Shown here piece after piece: positions 1-14,180 of a DNA stretch of 64,000 bases. The notes below the pieces were generated by a model. That model had not been told where the DNA came from. It saw only the letters and a list, made by a program, of their open reading frames with translations, and made no database searches. The stretch comes from Zonotrichia leucophrys gambelii (Eukaryota > Chordata > Aves > Passeriformes > Passerellidae). Position 1 is the first letter of the stretch, and each line of letters opens with the position of its first letter. Position numbers and translations under genes: made by a program. The stretch covers positions 67,090,061 to 67,154,060 of the forward strand of contig NC_088200.1 of assembly GCF_028769735.1 (NCBI RefSeq). Direction: 5' to 3'.

Positions 1-208
1 AGGCTTACTGTTTTGTTCCAGTAGTAGGATATAAACTTTAAAAAAACTGTATTGCTTTATAAAATCATTAGACAGTTAATCATTGGACAGTTAAGGATTC
101 TGTCTAATAGCGACAGAAACATTTTCAGTCTACATATGTATCTAATGACATAAGTCTCAATAGTTAAAATCCAGGAGGTGTAAACTTACCATTTCCATCT
201 CTGTTTAG

Positions 209-465
209 AGAATCATAGAATCCCAGAATGATTTGAGTTGGAAGGAACCTTAAAGATCATCCAATTCCAACTCCCTTGCCATTAGCAGGTACCCCTTTCA
301 CTAGACCAGGCTGCTCAGAGCCCATCCAACCTAGCTGTGAGCTCTTCCAGGGACAGGGCAGCCACAGCTTCTCTGGGCAGCCTGCTCCAGTGCCTCCCCA
401 CCCCCACCATAAAGAATTTTCTTAATATCTAACTTAGACCTTTTAATCTTTTAATTTGAAGTATT
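209..465 (-). mobile_element. CR1 LINE fragment (3' end, reverse orientation)
   Basis: It begins with the reverse complement of the CR1 terminal repeat (AATCATAGAATCCCAGAAT) and continues through recognisable CR1 3' UTR text: GGAAGGAACCTTAAAGATCA, the CACTAGACCAGGCTGCTCA segment and TTCTCTGGGCAGCCTG. It is a 5'-truncated copy of about 255 bp with moderate divergence. The boundary near 465 is approximate. Confidence 0.9.
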
Positions 466-3400
466 TTTAAGTTTGACATGCATGGGACAGAACATTTTTG
501 TTACCTCAAATGTATGTGGGTCACCAGGTGAATGTGTAAAGCAATAAGGACAAAGGTGGAGCCAAGGCTAATTCCAGATTTTGGGTTTCAAAGAAGACCA
601 AGGCTGGCTGATGAGACTGTATTGTCTCAGAGCAATTCAGTCAGAGTAGTACATTGATTCAAACCAGGAGGTGCAGAAGAATGAGCAAGGAACTGGGAAG
701 ACACAAAACTATGATCTGTCTAGGAGGCTCCTTAATTTAATACTCTGTTATACAGAGTGTGTATAGGTATGCTGAATGACACTCTCAAGTCACAGTACTC
801 CCAAGAGTTCCCTTTCACTCTCCCTCAATAAAAATGTTGGTGTTTGCAAGGATGACTTTGCTGTTTATTGACATGTAAATATGTTTCATCCATGTACAAG
901 AGGGCAGTATGAGGCAGAAAGAATGAAAGCAGTACTTGATAGCACTGAAGATCTTTGAAAACAGCAAGATGAGAAGATGAGATGGGATCTGGTTTATATT
1001 ATCTTGGAAAGTTTATGCATAGTGGTGATGCTGCTAAATATTTTTTGGAAGAAGATAAAACAATGTTTAAAGAGGAAATCTTGAAAAGACACAGAAACTT
1101 AATATGTTCAGTGAAAAGTCAATTTTACACAGAAAATCTCTTCCTGATGCTAAAAGAAGTACACGTTCTTTTTGCAGGAGTTTGATGTCATGACTATCAA
1201 ATAGGAAGTACACAAAAGCCGGACAAGCAGTAAACTTTGTGTAGCTGTGAAAAGAAAGGACTTCTTTCAATGAAGCTAGACAATGTGTAAGAACTTGTTA
1301 TGAAGTCTTTATTTTTCTGCTTTAATTATTCATCACATTCTTGAAGAATCTGGAGGTCTTTGCAGACTCTTTACACCAGCTGGATGCAGTGTGCTGAGAA
1401 CTACACTGAATGCACTGTGGCTTTGCAGAGACAACTTCTCCATGTTAAAATTTTAAAAAACGGGGCAAAATCAAGAGAGGGTCTATGACAGAAAACCATT
1501 CATTCAGGTTCCATCTTTCCTAGCCATGAACAATTTGTTCACCTCTTCAGTGAAACTGATTTGAAAAAAACTGTTATCATTTCTTCCCTCAGTTTTCTTT
1601 CCTGTAGACTAAACAACCCCAATTCCTTCTATCTTTCCACATGGGTCAAGTATTAGAGCAGGCGTCATCTGGATGTATAGCTTTTAGTTGAAATATTACC
1701 TTTGTTCTTACACATCAGTGGAAGCTACAGATAAGCACATTTTGTCATGTCTTGCCCTTTCTTTTTTCCTTTATTTTTAAGTAGTTCAAGTGACATAAGG
1801 CTGTTGTGGCAAAGATTATGTAGCTCATTCAAAGAGTGTGCTCAGACTGTCTGGTGTTTGTGTTACAGTGTAGGGGACACATTGCATTTTAGAGCTGGCT
1901 GATGTGTTATTTGGGTGCTTGTCTCTTGAAGTCACCAACCTTTTAAAAGAATAATTTACTACTGTTTGGCAGTCTTTGATTTAAGTAATAGTGCCTGTAA
2001 TGAGATGTTTTGTTGTTTCTTACAGGCTTTCTACAGTTTAAAAGGGGTACAGAAGAGAGAACTATTGAACATATAGAATCTGACAGATTTTGAATTCTAG
2101 TAGTACTAGCATTGGCAGTAATTCTAGACACCTCTTCATCACTATGGCATGGTATGAGCTATGATTTATTGTAGTTATGTAGAAATATTTTATATCCAAA
2201 TTGCTCTAGTATATCATGTTATACAGGTAAAAGAATTCTGGTACACATAATAATGCTTTATGGTTCTGTAGGCACTTTCATCGGTGTTAACTGCTTGATA
2301 GCTGCCAGGATATAACTTGGAGTAAGCACTGTGTTCCATAAGGCTGCTGTAACTGAGCTTTTATTTTTATTTTGTCACTTTGAAATGGGTTTTGGATTCT
2401 CAAGGCTGAATCACTGAAGATGTATCATCCCTTCCAGGACTGATCTTTGTCCATAAAGTTTCACACTGCCGTAGTGTTACTTGTCTTGTTTATTTAATGT
2501 ATCACTGGCAGAATAAAACCATAGGTTTAAAGCCAAGCTTTAATCCCATAAGGACTAAGAAATGCCCCACTACATCTTATATGCCAGCTAAATTATAAAA
2601 TGGTTAAAAGTGTTAAAAGATCAGAGCCACTGTGACCTGACATATGATTCTGAGATGCAGCAGTAAAAAAAAAAACAGCTTAAGTTCTGTAAATTGTAAG
2701 TCACTGTATATGGCCCTCTTGAATAATGAAGAAAGAGGTTTATGGGAAGTTTTGTTTGTGTTTTTTTGTCTTTTCCTTTATGTGAGTTCAGAAAGATGGA
2801 GTGTATTGTATGTGCTGTCTCTTCTATTAAACCACTTGTAAAATGGCTTAGACTGCTCCTGTCATCTGATGCACTTATGCAAAATGAATGTGTCCTATGC
2901 TCCGGATAAGTGTCTTCCTTCTGGTGAATAGTTTTTAAGCTTTTTAAATTTTGTATCCAAACACGATTTGAAGTGTCACCCTTTCCACTCTAATGGTCAA
3001 AGCATTTATTTAGGTGATACCAGCAATGTGTTTTCAAAATAGTGCAGCTGGAGGCAGAACCATTTTGAGCCTATATGTTTACAGGATATCAGAGCTATCT
3101 GTAATTGCACATCTCATTTAGCACATAGTCATTCATTTAAATTCTGGTTTTCATAGCATCTGTGGTTGCATAAGATCCCTTAGGGCAAAACTGATTTTTT
3201 TTTTCAGTAAAGCATAGTTGTGAGGAAATGTACAGTAAGATTTCTTTGTTTTCAAGGCAAAAAAGCTAAAATTTAGGAAAAATAAAAGCTGGAACTGCAT
3301 AAGATCCTATTTTTCCCCTTCCCCAAATATTACTTCCAATTATAGTACATTGTTTATTCCAGTTTTCCAAACACTATTGCATGTCCCTAAATTATGGCTG

Positions 3401-6345
3401 CCATCTCTTTTCTGTGAAACTACTCACACCTAAAGGTAAGTACATAGGTGTTTCAAAAATATGTCTTTGTCAATAAATTTATGTTCCAATAATCTATACT
3501 TCCAGCCTGCTAATGCCCAGAGGTGCAAATCAGAATATATAGTCTGTGTTTCTAGACTCTTAAGAAAAAAAGATAATTCCTTCCTCAAATATGGAAATGG
3601 GAAACTGAATAAGTAGCATTCCATCACATGTCTGTGGTGAATAATAGGCACAGGTTTGTTGTTTTCATGTGATAATTGCAATTATTATTTTTACTGCTGT
3701 TCTTGGTGGTGGAGCAGAAGAAAGATAGGGAAAGAAGGGTAGGAAGAGTGAACAGTGAAAGCTCATTAATTGTCCAGGAGGTAAATGGCAACCCAGGAGT
3801 AGCACTCAGAAGAAAACAAACATAATCAGCAGTGCTAAGGCATGTGAATCAGTTTGGCCCTCACCTTCCAAACACCCAATGAGGTTGTAGTAATTAAGAG
3901 GGAAAATGAAACTTGAAGCTGTTAAAAGGAAAGTGAAAATTACAAGAGTTTTTCCTTTACAAATCATAAGGAAGACATTGAATATTTAGAGAGATTTTGC
4001 ATGAAAACTGATCATTTCAGAAAAGACCTGGGCATCTAGAACAAGGGAAGAAGCTGCTGCCAGGATAGTTTTAAATGGAAGGAAAATATATTGGTGGTTC
4101 ATTTCAAGATGAGTGAAAGGTGAAGATGCATGATATTTCTCTCTCCAACTCACTCTGGAGCCTGCTGTGCTGACAGAAGTACAAAGCTAGCCTCATTAGT
4201 GCAGGAAATATGGGTTGGAAGATACAGGGGGAACAAATAGGTGTAATTTTGGTGTCCCTGAAGTTCTACATTGTTATTACCATGTTAAAAATAGTGTCTG
4301 GTCAAGGACCTCATCTGTCTAGTTTCTTTCTAGTTTCTATTCAGTAAGATGCAATGGTTCTGAAAAGATGTATTAATTTGCTATCTGACAGATTACACTG
4401 TGTAAAAAAGATATCTTAATTTACCTTAAGAAAGATTTGTGTCTAGTTTTTCACCTCTATATTTACTTTAACTTTTATTATGATTTTATTCTTATGCATA
4501 CACAGGTAACTGCATACACTTGACTTAGATACCACCCTATTTGTTGCATGTTTCAGGTCTTTCAGAAAATACACACTGAAGAAGGTAAAATATTTCATTA
4601 GTGCTGTAATATTCTTCTTGGAGGTCTTGCCAGTCAAAGATCAAGTTTCTTAGAAGTACTTACCATGATCCTTTATCTATAGGAAATAATTTTGTATACT
4701 TTTTTGTATATTAAATCCGTGCAACATCTAGAGGAATTCTGCCAAGATTGTGTAAGGATCAAGGAAAGGACAATAGTCCTGCACACAAGGTGGGCACTAA
4801 GTGGTCAACTGTTAGCAAATATATATAGTTGGTGTTTTTACTTAGTATCTTTTATTTGAACAGTGCTACAGTCAGTCACAGGTAAAATTCTCTACAGTGA
4901 TGCTCATTAAGAATCTCCACGTCACAGTATCTAGGAAAGTGTAATGATTTCTCATACATAAAAGCAAAAGAAAATATTCTGATGAGCACGATACAATAAG
5001 TCTGCATATATTGGTGTTTGTTGTGTATGTTCAAATAAACACCATTAAAATTATTCTTCTTTCTCTATCCATTGTCTATGCTAAGGCAATTGTGTCTTTT
5101 CTAAGTGACTTTTTTCCATAAAAATCCTACTCTCAAGTGCTTTGTAAATGCTATGTTTTCTGTCCAGTGACTTATTTCAGCAGTCAACCTTACATTCATC
5201 ATTGTAATGCTTGTAATGAATGGAAGTGTAAGTGAGTTATTTTTGAGAAAGGAATTGTAGGTAATTTGGAAATAATTCTGACTCAGAGTTTTGGAGAGCT
5301 GCACTGATGGCAGCAGGACCTCTCTGTGGGGAGAGGGCCTTGGCTGCATACAAGATGCCCACCAAGTTGCTCTACCACTCTCCTCAGCAGAATGAGGGGG
5401 AAGAAAATAAGATGGAGAAAAGAGCAATGAGTTAAGAAGAGGGAAGTTTAACCAGAAAAGAAAAAAAAAGAAAAAGAAAAAAAAGAAAGTGCAAAGGTTG
5501 TGCATGGAAGCAAAGGAAAGCAAAAGATCTCTTGTCTGCTTTCCGTATGCAGGTGTTATCCAGCCGCTTCCCAGGAATTAGGGCTTCAGTACCCCTACCA
5601 GTTTCTGGGGTGAGGGAGAAGGCAGAATGCTGGGGAGACAGTGCTGGTGCTGTGCCAGGGCATGACCAGCACCTCTGCAGCCCCAGCACACAGCACAGCA
5701 GGGGAAAAGAGCCCGTCCCAGCCAGGGCCAGTGCACCTCCATCCTCACAGTTCTGGTGTTCGGGGACACGGAGAGGATCTCAGCTTGAATTCCCATTGTC
5801 AACAGAGAAACCGGGAGGTCTGACATGAAAAGTTGGGGATTTTAAATACCTTCTTCACTTTTGGGAAAGGAGCTTTCAGCCGTGGTGGAACTTTTCAGTA
5901 CTGCTTTTATATTTTTCAGTTAAACTACTGAAAAAGACTAGCGTTCTAATGATTTTTTAAAAGTGTCACCAACATCCTAAGCCCTGAAGACCACAAAGGC
6001 ATTTTAAACAAGAATTTCTTACAAAATACTTAGAATATGCATAATGTATGGAAATGCAATGAATGGTCTGGAATGAAATTTGCTCATACAGCTGTCACTT
6101 CTCAATATTTAATTTGTCAGAAACTGATCCTGATGGCAAATTTACCACTTGTCATTTGTGTTCTCTGTATTTCCTGTGAAGCAAGACTGCTAAGATGTAA
6201 ATCTACTTTTTGTTCGTATATTGTCCTTAAATGTTTTACTGATTTTTGGTTTTGTTGCCCACTGATATGAAGAATTGTAAGAAAAAAGTAGGAACAGTCT
6301 GGGAAATTTCAATTGGTCTGAGCAAACCAAGCAGGTTTCTGAGAA
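466..6345. other. AT-rich intergenic DNA, no gene seen
   Basis: No frame here has a recognisable protein and no transposon family is evident. It contains the A-rich tract at 5452. A mildly GC-richer segment around 5290-5830 gives overlapping chance frames on both strands. Confidence 0.6.
5452..5489 (+). repeat. A-rich (AAAAG) tract
   Basis: Short poly-A with interspersed G. The complementary strand reads as poly-Phe in open frames that are not genes. Confidence 0.85.
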
Positions 6346-6443
6346 ATCTAGTCTAGTCTAAGGTGTCCCTGCTCATGGCAGGCATTTGGTCTAGCTGACC
6401 TTTGAGGGCCCCTTCCAACACAAACTATTCTATGGTTCTATGA
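6346..6443 (+). mobile_element. CR1 LINE fragment (3' end)
   Basis: Very short, 5'-truncated copy in forward orientation. It holds GGTGTCCCTGCTCATGGCAG, GAGGGCCCCTTCCAACAC and the terminal ATTCTATGGTTCTATGA, the hallmark 3' end of CR1. Confidence 0.88.
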
Positions 6444-9400
6444 AGATGATCAGATTTGTGAGTGCAAGCAAAGGAACCTGGAATAAATAGCTCAAAGATC
6501 AGACGTGTTAATAGCACCTCACTGGGAAATGCTCTCAGAAATAAAACTTCACATTGTATTTCATGTGCTAAATTACTTAGTGTAATTGTTAAAACCATTG
6601 AAAGCATTGCTTTTCCTTCAGTTTTTAGATTCGTTATACTTTGCTGGATGCCATATTTTCTCTGTGTCTGAAAGCATATGCTAATATCATAATGATTTGG
6701 ATGGTATATCCCACAGTTTTGGTAGACATAATAATGATTTCTAAGGTGAAACAGATTGGAGAATCTCCCTTATTTAATCCATTAAATTTTAGATAATCTT
6801 CATTAGAGACTACAAAGACTTGAGTTGATTACTGGTTTTCAGTTCAAAATAGACATTGGTGGATTTAAATGTAATCCCACAAAAGCTACCTGGAAGCTGA
6901 CTTATTTTTATGTCAGTTTTTACATATCTTAAAATACAGCCCTGGTTTCTAGCAGAAGCAGCATCAGAGTAGAAACAAAGCAGATGTTTCGCTGATTGTA
7001 TCTAAGGATATGTCAATGGTATTCTTAGAAAGAGAGAAATTTTGGCTTTGCAAACTAGTGGTGGCATTTTTGTTCTCATTAAAACATCAGATTGATAAAG
7101 TCCATGTACTGCTTTGTTCCAAAATGTTCAGCCTTCTTTAAACATTAGCATTCTTATGATTTCATTGGCATTGCAGGCTTCTAGGAAACTCACTTTTTTA
7201 CAGATCTCTTTCTTCACATCTTTGCTTCCATCAATCTGACAAGCACAAAAAAGTCAGCCCTAAGACTGCCAGTTGTAGCTCCTGCTGCTAAAGACACAAT
7301 GAATACTTAAAATTTATTTCTAGGAAAGCTTTTCCCTGTTCGGGGCTCTGTCTCTCTCCCCATTGACAACAAAGCCAGGACTTTTTTAGACTCAGCAATG
7401 TTCTGCGTCAAAATTCTCTAACTTCAGACAACATAGTCAGGGAAGTGACAGCTTTATATGTATCTCTTGTAGAAGACCACAGTGGTGTTGTAAATCCAGA
7501 GTATATTCACAACTGTTGTGCTTAAATACTGCTGTAAAAGCAGATGGATATATCATGTGACATGCAAACTACTGTTTTCACACTTAGGACACCAATCTGT
7601 AAATTTGAACCAGTAAATCTTTCTGAACATGAAGACAAAGTTGGTACTTGTTTCATAAACACATTGGCTATGTATATTATGGCTAATGCAGCAAATGTTC
7701 CCCTAAAGGATAAACAATGTTATCCACAGCTAAAGTGTTGTCTTTTAATGGCATGGTTCATAAATTACAATGTCATTAAAAAATTAAATTCAAACTGTTT
7801 ACAAAAGCAAAATAAGTTCTTTGCAAAAGTGAGTGAAATGTAAATTAGAGCTTGGATCTTTATTCTGCCTCTTTAGCATCAGTGTAAATTCAGTTCTAAC
7901 CACTGTGTTTGCCTCTGTCAGAGCAGGATATTCCAGAGCACAGGAACAGTGTGCTGGTGAAGCATTCCAGCAGGAGTGTCCTTGTTGGCTGACCCTCTCT
8001 TCTCTCTGTCTTCTGTCTGTGATGCTTCCCCATTAATTGCATTTTCTGTCTGAGTAGGATTTTTACATTTGCTGGTGTAAGATTTATATATTTGGCAGCC
8101 TTTAAGGATCAGCTTGGCTAAGAATGGTTTTCTAGTGAGACTAAGAGTGTCCACATGTGGTCTTTTCTGCCAGAAGATATGAGTGGTAGAAGAGACATTA
8201 CACAGCTATGATCTGATTAAATGAAGCTTATCCATAGTTGTGTCTGCCTTACCAGTTCAAAGATAGAGGTGTGATTCATGCTTCTCCTTTCAGACCTAGA
8301 ATAGGACTGTGTGACTACAGATGCTATCAGAAGCTGTATTTTAGCCATCAACTGAATAACAAAAATTGTAAGGTGTCCTAATCCTGATTTCTGGAGGAAA
8401 ATAAGATGATCATGGATTTCAGATCAAATATTTAGAAAGATTTCCTCTGTGAACACTGGAACAGGAGCAGACCGTCCGTGAAGAAGCCAAGACAAGCTCA
8501 TACTGTAGCAAACCAGGATAGACATGAAGTTAGGACTTCACCTTCCCTTTCCTTCTCTTCTTTTCCCACTGACACTTTCAGAGATTTAAAAAAACAATGT
8601 AGTTCATCTGTCTACCTCATTGCGACATGCACATCAGTGGTTCCATTGCAGATTCCATCAGTATTTTTCAAAAGTTGTGAGAGAAAATGGTGAACTCCCT
8701 CAGCAGCAGCTTCCAAGCAGTACCATGACAACTGTGTCTCCGTCCTCCAGTGGATGCTATTGCCTCCCCTATTAAGACATCCAGATGCTGACAAGAAAAC
8801 TTCTGTGCAATTAGCTCATTCTGAATCACAGTAAGGGCATGAGTGTGCTGTGAGATGATGCTTTGACTACCTGCCTGAGATATTGTTTGCAGTAATGTAC
8901 AGAGCTCTGTGACACTCATTGAAGCCTTGGCATCTGTCTAAATTGGATAACCAGATAGTGTCAGTATCTACAACTGCTTTATTTAACATTTATCTTTCCT
9001 GGAAACTGTCTCTCTCCCTGCTGGGCAAGGTACCTGATAAAGCAAACAGTGAATTTTTCTGAGGTCTTGAACAATCTCAGCTGCTTCAGTTGAAGCTGAC
9101 TGCCTGAGGCTTTGAGGAGACCATCACTAAGCTCCTATCCAGTTTTGCATCTACTTTTACAGCAGAATCATTTTCAAAGTCATGTATTGTCTGAGTGAGT
9201 GGAATGAGGTAGAAAGCAGTTGTCTTTCCCTAAATTCCTGCTTCTATCGCCTGCTAATGTTGCATTTATGTGTCTACCTAGCTGTAATATCAGCAAGACA
9301 AGTAAATTTAATGGAAGGCACATTTTCAAAGGGTCTTCACAGGCATTCTGAGTTGCAGAAGTGATGTCTCGTGAGGGAAAGCAACAAAATAAACTAAGTG

Positions 9401-12356
9401 TTTTGGCATGAGCAATACTGGCTGCTATGAGTAATATCACTTGCTGTCACTAATATTATGCAGGGAATGATTATAAGACTGAGCACATGCTTAGTATTCT
9501 GGGCAAACTGTTGAATTCAGTTAAATTACTTCCTTGATTCTAAAATTGTAGTCTACTAACCAGTTGCAAATTATCTGCATTTTGCTTTCAGAACAGCAGA
9601 TGTGTTGGAAAGGTATTGTACTTCAGATTAATAGAATTTTTTGTTAATAGAACTCTGGATTTCCCAAAGAAGTGTTTTTCAAAATTGCCTAGAGTAAGAA
9701 AGAAAATGTTACAGAATCAGCTACAGGTTCCTTCTCAGGAGAAATGATCATAGATAGCTACACATCATTAATTATTAGCTATTTTATTACAAACATTATC
9801 TCTGCAAAACTGAAGGAGCACCAGACCTCAGTTGTTGGCAGTTGTCAGTTCTGAAGCAGCAGAAATTATAATAATCCATGTAGGCAGACTCAGACTGAGG
9901 AGCAGGAAAAAGGCTTTGCAGGCTTTGCACACTGTCACATCCATCTCTGACCCAGATTCAATTACTTGTAAAACTTTAGAATTTTCAGTGGCAGTTCCAT
10001 TTCTCTCATAAAAAAGACTGGCAGTTGAAAAAAGAGCTTTGTATTTTGAGGACTTGCCTTTCAAAACAGAGTCATAATTTTATATATCAGCCCAGAAAGT
10101 GCTGAAAGAAATTCTGAAAGAAATTGTCAAAAAAAAAGGTAGCCAGGAGATGCCCATGGGACTAGAGAGAGTGAGCGAGCAGAAATCATGAATGCCTGGC
10201 TTGACTTCATGTGCCATCAAAGCTGCCTTCACACACAGCTGACTCCAGAAGGCCTTGACTCAGGAATAAAAGCCTGGTGCCAAGAAGTGCATTGTGACCA
10301 GTTCAGACCAGTATCACCACAAAACCAGTACAGATCAAATCTGGGGTGCTTAGATGCTTAACAACACTTTTATCCCCGCGTCATGATCAGCGCAGTAAAT
10401 TCAACAGGAGTTGGAGAACAGACTTCCTCTTGTTTATCCTGGAAATAAGGCATAAGTGTGAAGAGAAGACTCAGTGAAAAGACAAGTAGTTAATGTTTAT
10501 TTTGTATAAGAAATGCCAACAGCACAAAAAGAAGAACGGATGGAAGTAATAAGAACAAGACAAAAGTACACTAAGAAATATATATTTTCAGCCCAGCTTT
10601 CTATTTCCATTTTCACTTGAATGCAAAAGAAAAGTGGTTTTAAAGTTTCCCATTGACTGCATATAGCCTTAGGGGCTGCTGCCATTGACTCTGAAAGGAG
10701 TAAGGATCAGAAGGGATGACATAAAATGCAGTCTTTAGTAAAATTCTAGTTAATAGAATACATCTGGGGTGCTTTGTTTTAGGAAAAACAGGTTCATACC
10801 GTTTCACAGATTAATATGCTCAAAAGTTGCTGGTATGAATCATGGAGGCATAACCTTTTTGGGGAATGTTATAGATTGCTTAATTGCATTATGTTATGTT
10901 TTATTTACTCCATTTTCCTACCTTGGTTCAACTACTTAGGAAAGCAGCACAACTGGACTTGGAGAAAAATGGAGAGATACGGGGAGAAGTCACTTAGATC
11001 TGAGTAGAACACTCTTTTGATACTAAAGAAATTTTTTCTGCAGAAGGACTGAAGTAGGTGTTTCAAAAGTTGCCAGTCAGGAGATACCTAAAACCTAATG
11101 ACAGAGCTATCTTCCTCTTCTTTCAACGTGGCAAAACAGGAGTCTGAGAGATGAGCCTTTTAGATAGATTTCAGCTGCTTTTACTGACCCCATTTTTACC
11201 TTCTTGAGTGTAATGTCCAGTAATGACCAAGATCCATCATTATTCAGTGAGGGTTCTTGAAAGTTTTCCTGACTTCACCAGCCCAGCAGGTAATTTTATC
11301 ATAGCTGCAGGGCTATGAAGTTATCATTGTAACATTACATCCTAAGGTCATCCTACTGTTTCCTACTGCGTTTTAGAGGAAGGGAAAGGGGCATTGCAAG
11401 ATCAAGACTTTCTGCGTTTACTCCTAATTGCTCAGAATATTTCAACAGATGATCTCTTTTATAGTTAGGATTGTAGAGGAAAAGGTAACAAGTCTGAGTA
11501 ACTCACTCATTAATGATAAACTAACTTCCCATTTTACATGGTGTCTCTGCGTGTTGCTGTAGGTTACCAAGGGATAGGCAATTAATAACAAAAACATTAT
11601 CCTTTTTCTGTGTAATTTAAGCTACACTTTTTTCTTTGTTTGTTTCACAGTCTACTCTTCTTAATCTGTTTTTTCTCCAAGGCATTTTCCCTGGTCATTG
11701 AAAAGGGGAACAAATTCATGTGTAAAACTATGATATGGTGCAGAACTAACGCATAGCCCATAAGATGGAACTGTCAGTGATAAACCTCTGGGGGAGGCAG
11801 GGTCTGTGGTGTGGTATAAAAAAGTCAGACTTCTGGGAGCGCTTATGGGTGCAATAGACTAGCCAGAATCAGAAACCACATTGATTACATATTCAATTTT
11901 AGGATGCCCTTTTGTGTTGTGCCTAATCTGACTCAGTTGTGGGCTATTGCCAATAGTGATCCCATTCCTCCTTCTCTTCCTGTGCTTCACAAGTGACAGA
12001 CTCTATCTGGTCCTTTATGTCATATGAAATACTATTAATACAGCTATGCAGCAGGTCATGTAAAACTGCTGATCCGACAGAGAGTGTACCCTTCTTCTTT
12101 GTAGATCAGTTATTTGATGGATCAATGAACCGGAACACCTCAGTCAAAGGCCTCGTTATTAATAGATCCAGTTTTACATTGGTGAAAGAGAGTAGAAACG
12201 TAGTTTATTATGTAAGATCATAGAGATCATGTAGATGTACCCTAAAAAATAGCAGGACAGACTCAGTTCTGGGATCTCAAACTCTGTTGGATCCTTCTGT
12301 ACGCATTTTCTTTCCACTCAACAAGAGCTGACTGGGACAAATGGTTTTGGTTTTTT
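6444..12356. other. AT-rich intergenic DNA, no gene seen
   Basis: All frames are short and composition-driven. I see no RNA gene, CR1 end or LTR here. Confidence 0.6.
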
Positions 12357-12491
12357 CCTTGCAAAGCACTGCTAAAACAAATGACTGATTCAACAACATC
12401 ATTTCTCTCAGAATTTGTTGTAGATCCTTGCAAAGCACTGCTAAAACAAATAACTGATTCAACATCATTTCTCTCAGAATTTGTTGTAGAT
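12357..12491 (+). repeat. Tandem duplication, 69 bp and 66 bp units
   Basis: CCTTGCAAAGCACTGCTAAA starts both copies (12357 and 12426), and both end in CAGAATTTGTTGTAGAT. The second copy lacks one AAC triplet and carries one G-to-A change. High identity indicates a recent local duplication. Confidence 0.95.
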
Positions 12492-12886
12492 TCTGGTGTT
12501 AGACTGCAGAATGGGACTGGCTGCAGTGGGCTTTAATTCCACTCTCACACAAGTGAGCACTGAGACTCTTTCAAAAGGTTAGGTTATATAGATGTTAAAT
12601 GGTGCTGTTTGTTTTGGTTTGATGAGAACATTCAGGCAGTTGAGCTAAGGCATGCAGCTATGCTCATACATACAATCCTTGATAACAGCTTTCATGCTGC
12701 TCTCGCTTTTTTCCTCAAAACTCTTCTCTGTTACATCACTTAAACTTACGTTAACAACTTCTATTAATTAACACACCAAATCAGGATAATGAGATACTAT
12801 TTGGCATAATTTTATTTCTAAAACTGATTGCATCCCAGTTGAGGACTTCCCAGTAAAAGAGACCTAGACATACTAGAGATAGTCCC

Positions 12887-13300
12887 GCCATGAAGAAGAT
12901 GAAGAGATTGGAGTATCTCTTCTATGAAGAAAGTCTGAAGGACTTCCTCCTGGAGAGCAGGAAGCTCAGGGAATCTCACCAATGCATGTACATACTAGAA
13001 AGCACAGTGCAAACAGAGCCAGGTGCTTTTCAGTGGTGCCCATGGACAGGAACAGAGGCAGTGGGCACATGCTGAAATACAGGTGGCTTTGTCTAAACAC
13101 CCAGAAATATTTTGGTACTGTGAGGGCAACTGAGCACTGGCACTGGTAGCCCAGAATGGTGGGGGAGTCTCCATCCTCATCCCTTGGAGATATGAAAAAC
13201 CTGATGGGCCACAGTCCTGGGCTGCTGGCTGTAGGAGTCCTGCTGGAGCAGGGGGTTTCACCTGATGATCTCTGTCATATCTGCTCCCCAATACCATAAT
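12887..13300 (+). mobile_element. CR1 LINE fragment (diverged, internal 3' region)
   Basis: About 410 bp resembles the region just before the CR1 3' end. It contains a TCTATGAAGAAAGTCTGAAG segment, GAGGCAGTGGGCACATGCTG, TGAGCACTGGCACTGGTAGC, GGGGGAGTCTCCATCCTCAT and a late GAGCAGGGGG segment. The final octamer repeats are missing or too worn to see. The divergence suggests an older insertion than the copy at 57982. Confidence 0.8.
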
Positions 13301-14088
13301 CTCCTGCTTTTATTGAGAGTTTGAGCTTCTATTACTTACTGCTTGTGACCCTTTCTGATGATAAATTACAGAGTAATATGGTTTCCGAATGTGTCTGATG
13401 TTCTGTGTGATTCATCCACAAGAAGGAATACCAGAATTACTGCCATATGCACACTGTCTTTAATCTTACCAAAATAAACACTGAAGGCATCGACGGTGAA
13501 GCAAATTGCTCAGTTTCCTAAAATAGAACAAACAGCACCATGTTATCCTCTTCTTCTTCATGCAGAAATAACTGAAGAATTTTCTGTTAGTAATTAATAT
13601 GGTAAAAATGTAAGAAATACAAGACAAAACTTATATGAATGTCAAGGCAGTTTAGGAGAGGTTTTGGATTATATAGTTAAATCCTAAATCTTACATGTCC
13701 CGTTAGCTCCAAGAACAACATTGTGATCTGTTGTGAACAGAATTTTCAGTAGCTTTACCAAAGGCTGTATTCAACAAATTTAGGCACAGAGGCAAAGAAA
13801 ATATGCCCACTTCTGGACCACTTTCCTCTGAATGTTTAACTGTTCATATGACACTTATTCAATTGGTTTCAACGGATATAATATGTGAGAAGTCTAAAGC
13901 CATACTTAATCCGTGTAGGTTTAACACCTATTATTTTCACTGACTTGAGGTCTTCATCAGGAGGATAGCCATCTACAGTTAGTGATACTGATAAGAGGCT
14001 TTGTAGATAAAAATTCTGATGGAGGTGCTAATTGCCACTATTTCTTTTTTACTTATTACTACCATTTATTCTTAGCCAAATAAAAAGC

Positions 14089-14180
14089 CCACACACACAC
14101 AAATAAAAAACCCAAAACCCATGCACACTCACAGAAGGAAAAAATAACACCAAAACCAACAACACCTCACCTCTCAACCA
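14089..14180 (+). repeat. CA microsatellite and A/C-rich tract
   Basis: (CA)5-6 at 14089-14100 followed by A/C-rich low-complexity sequence. Confidence 0.8.
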
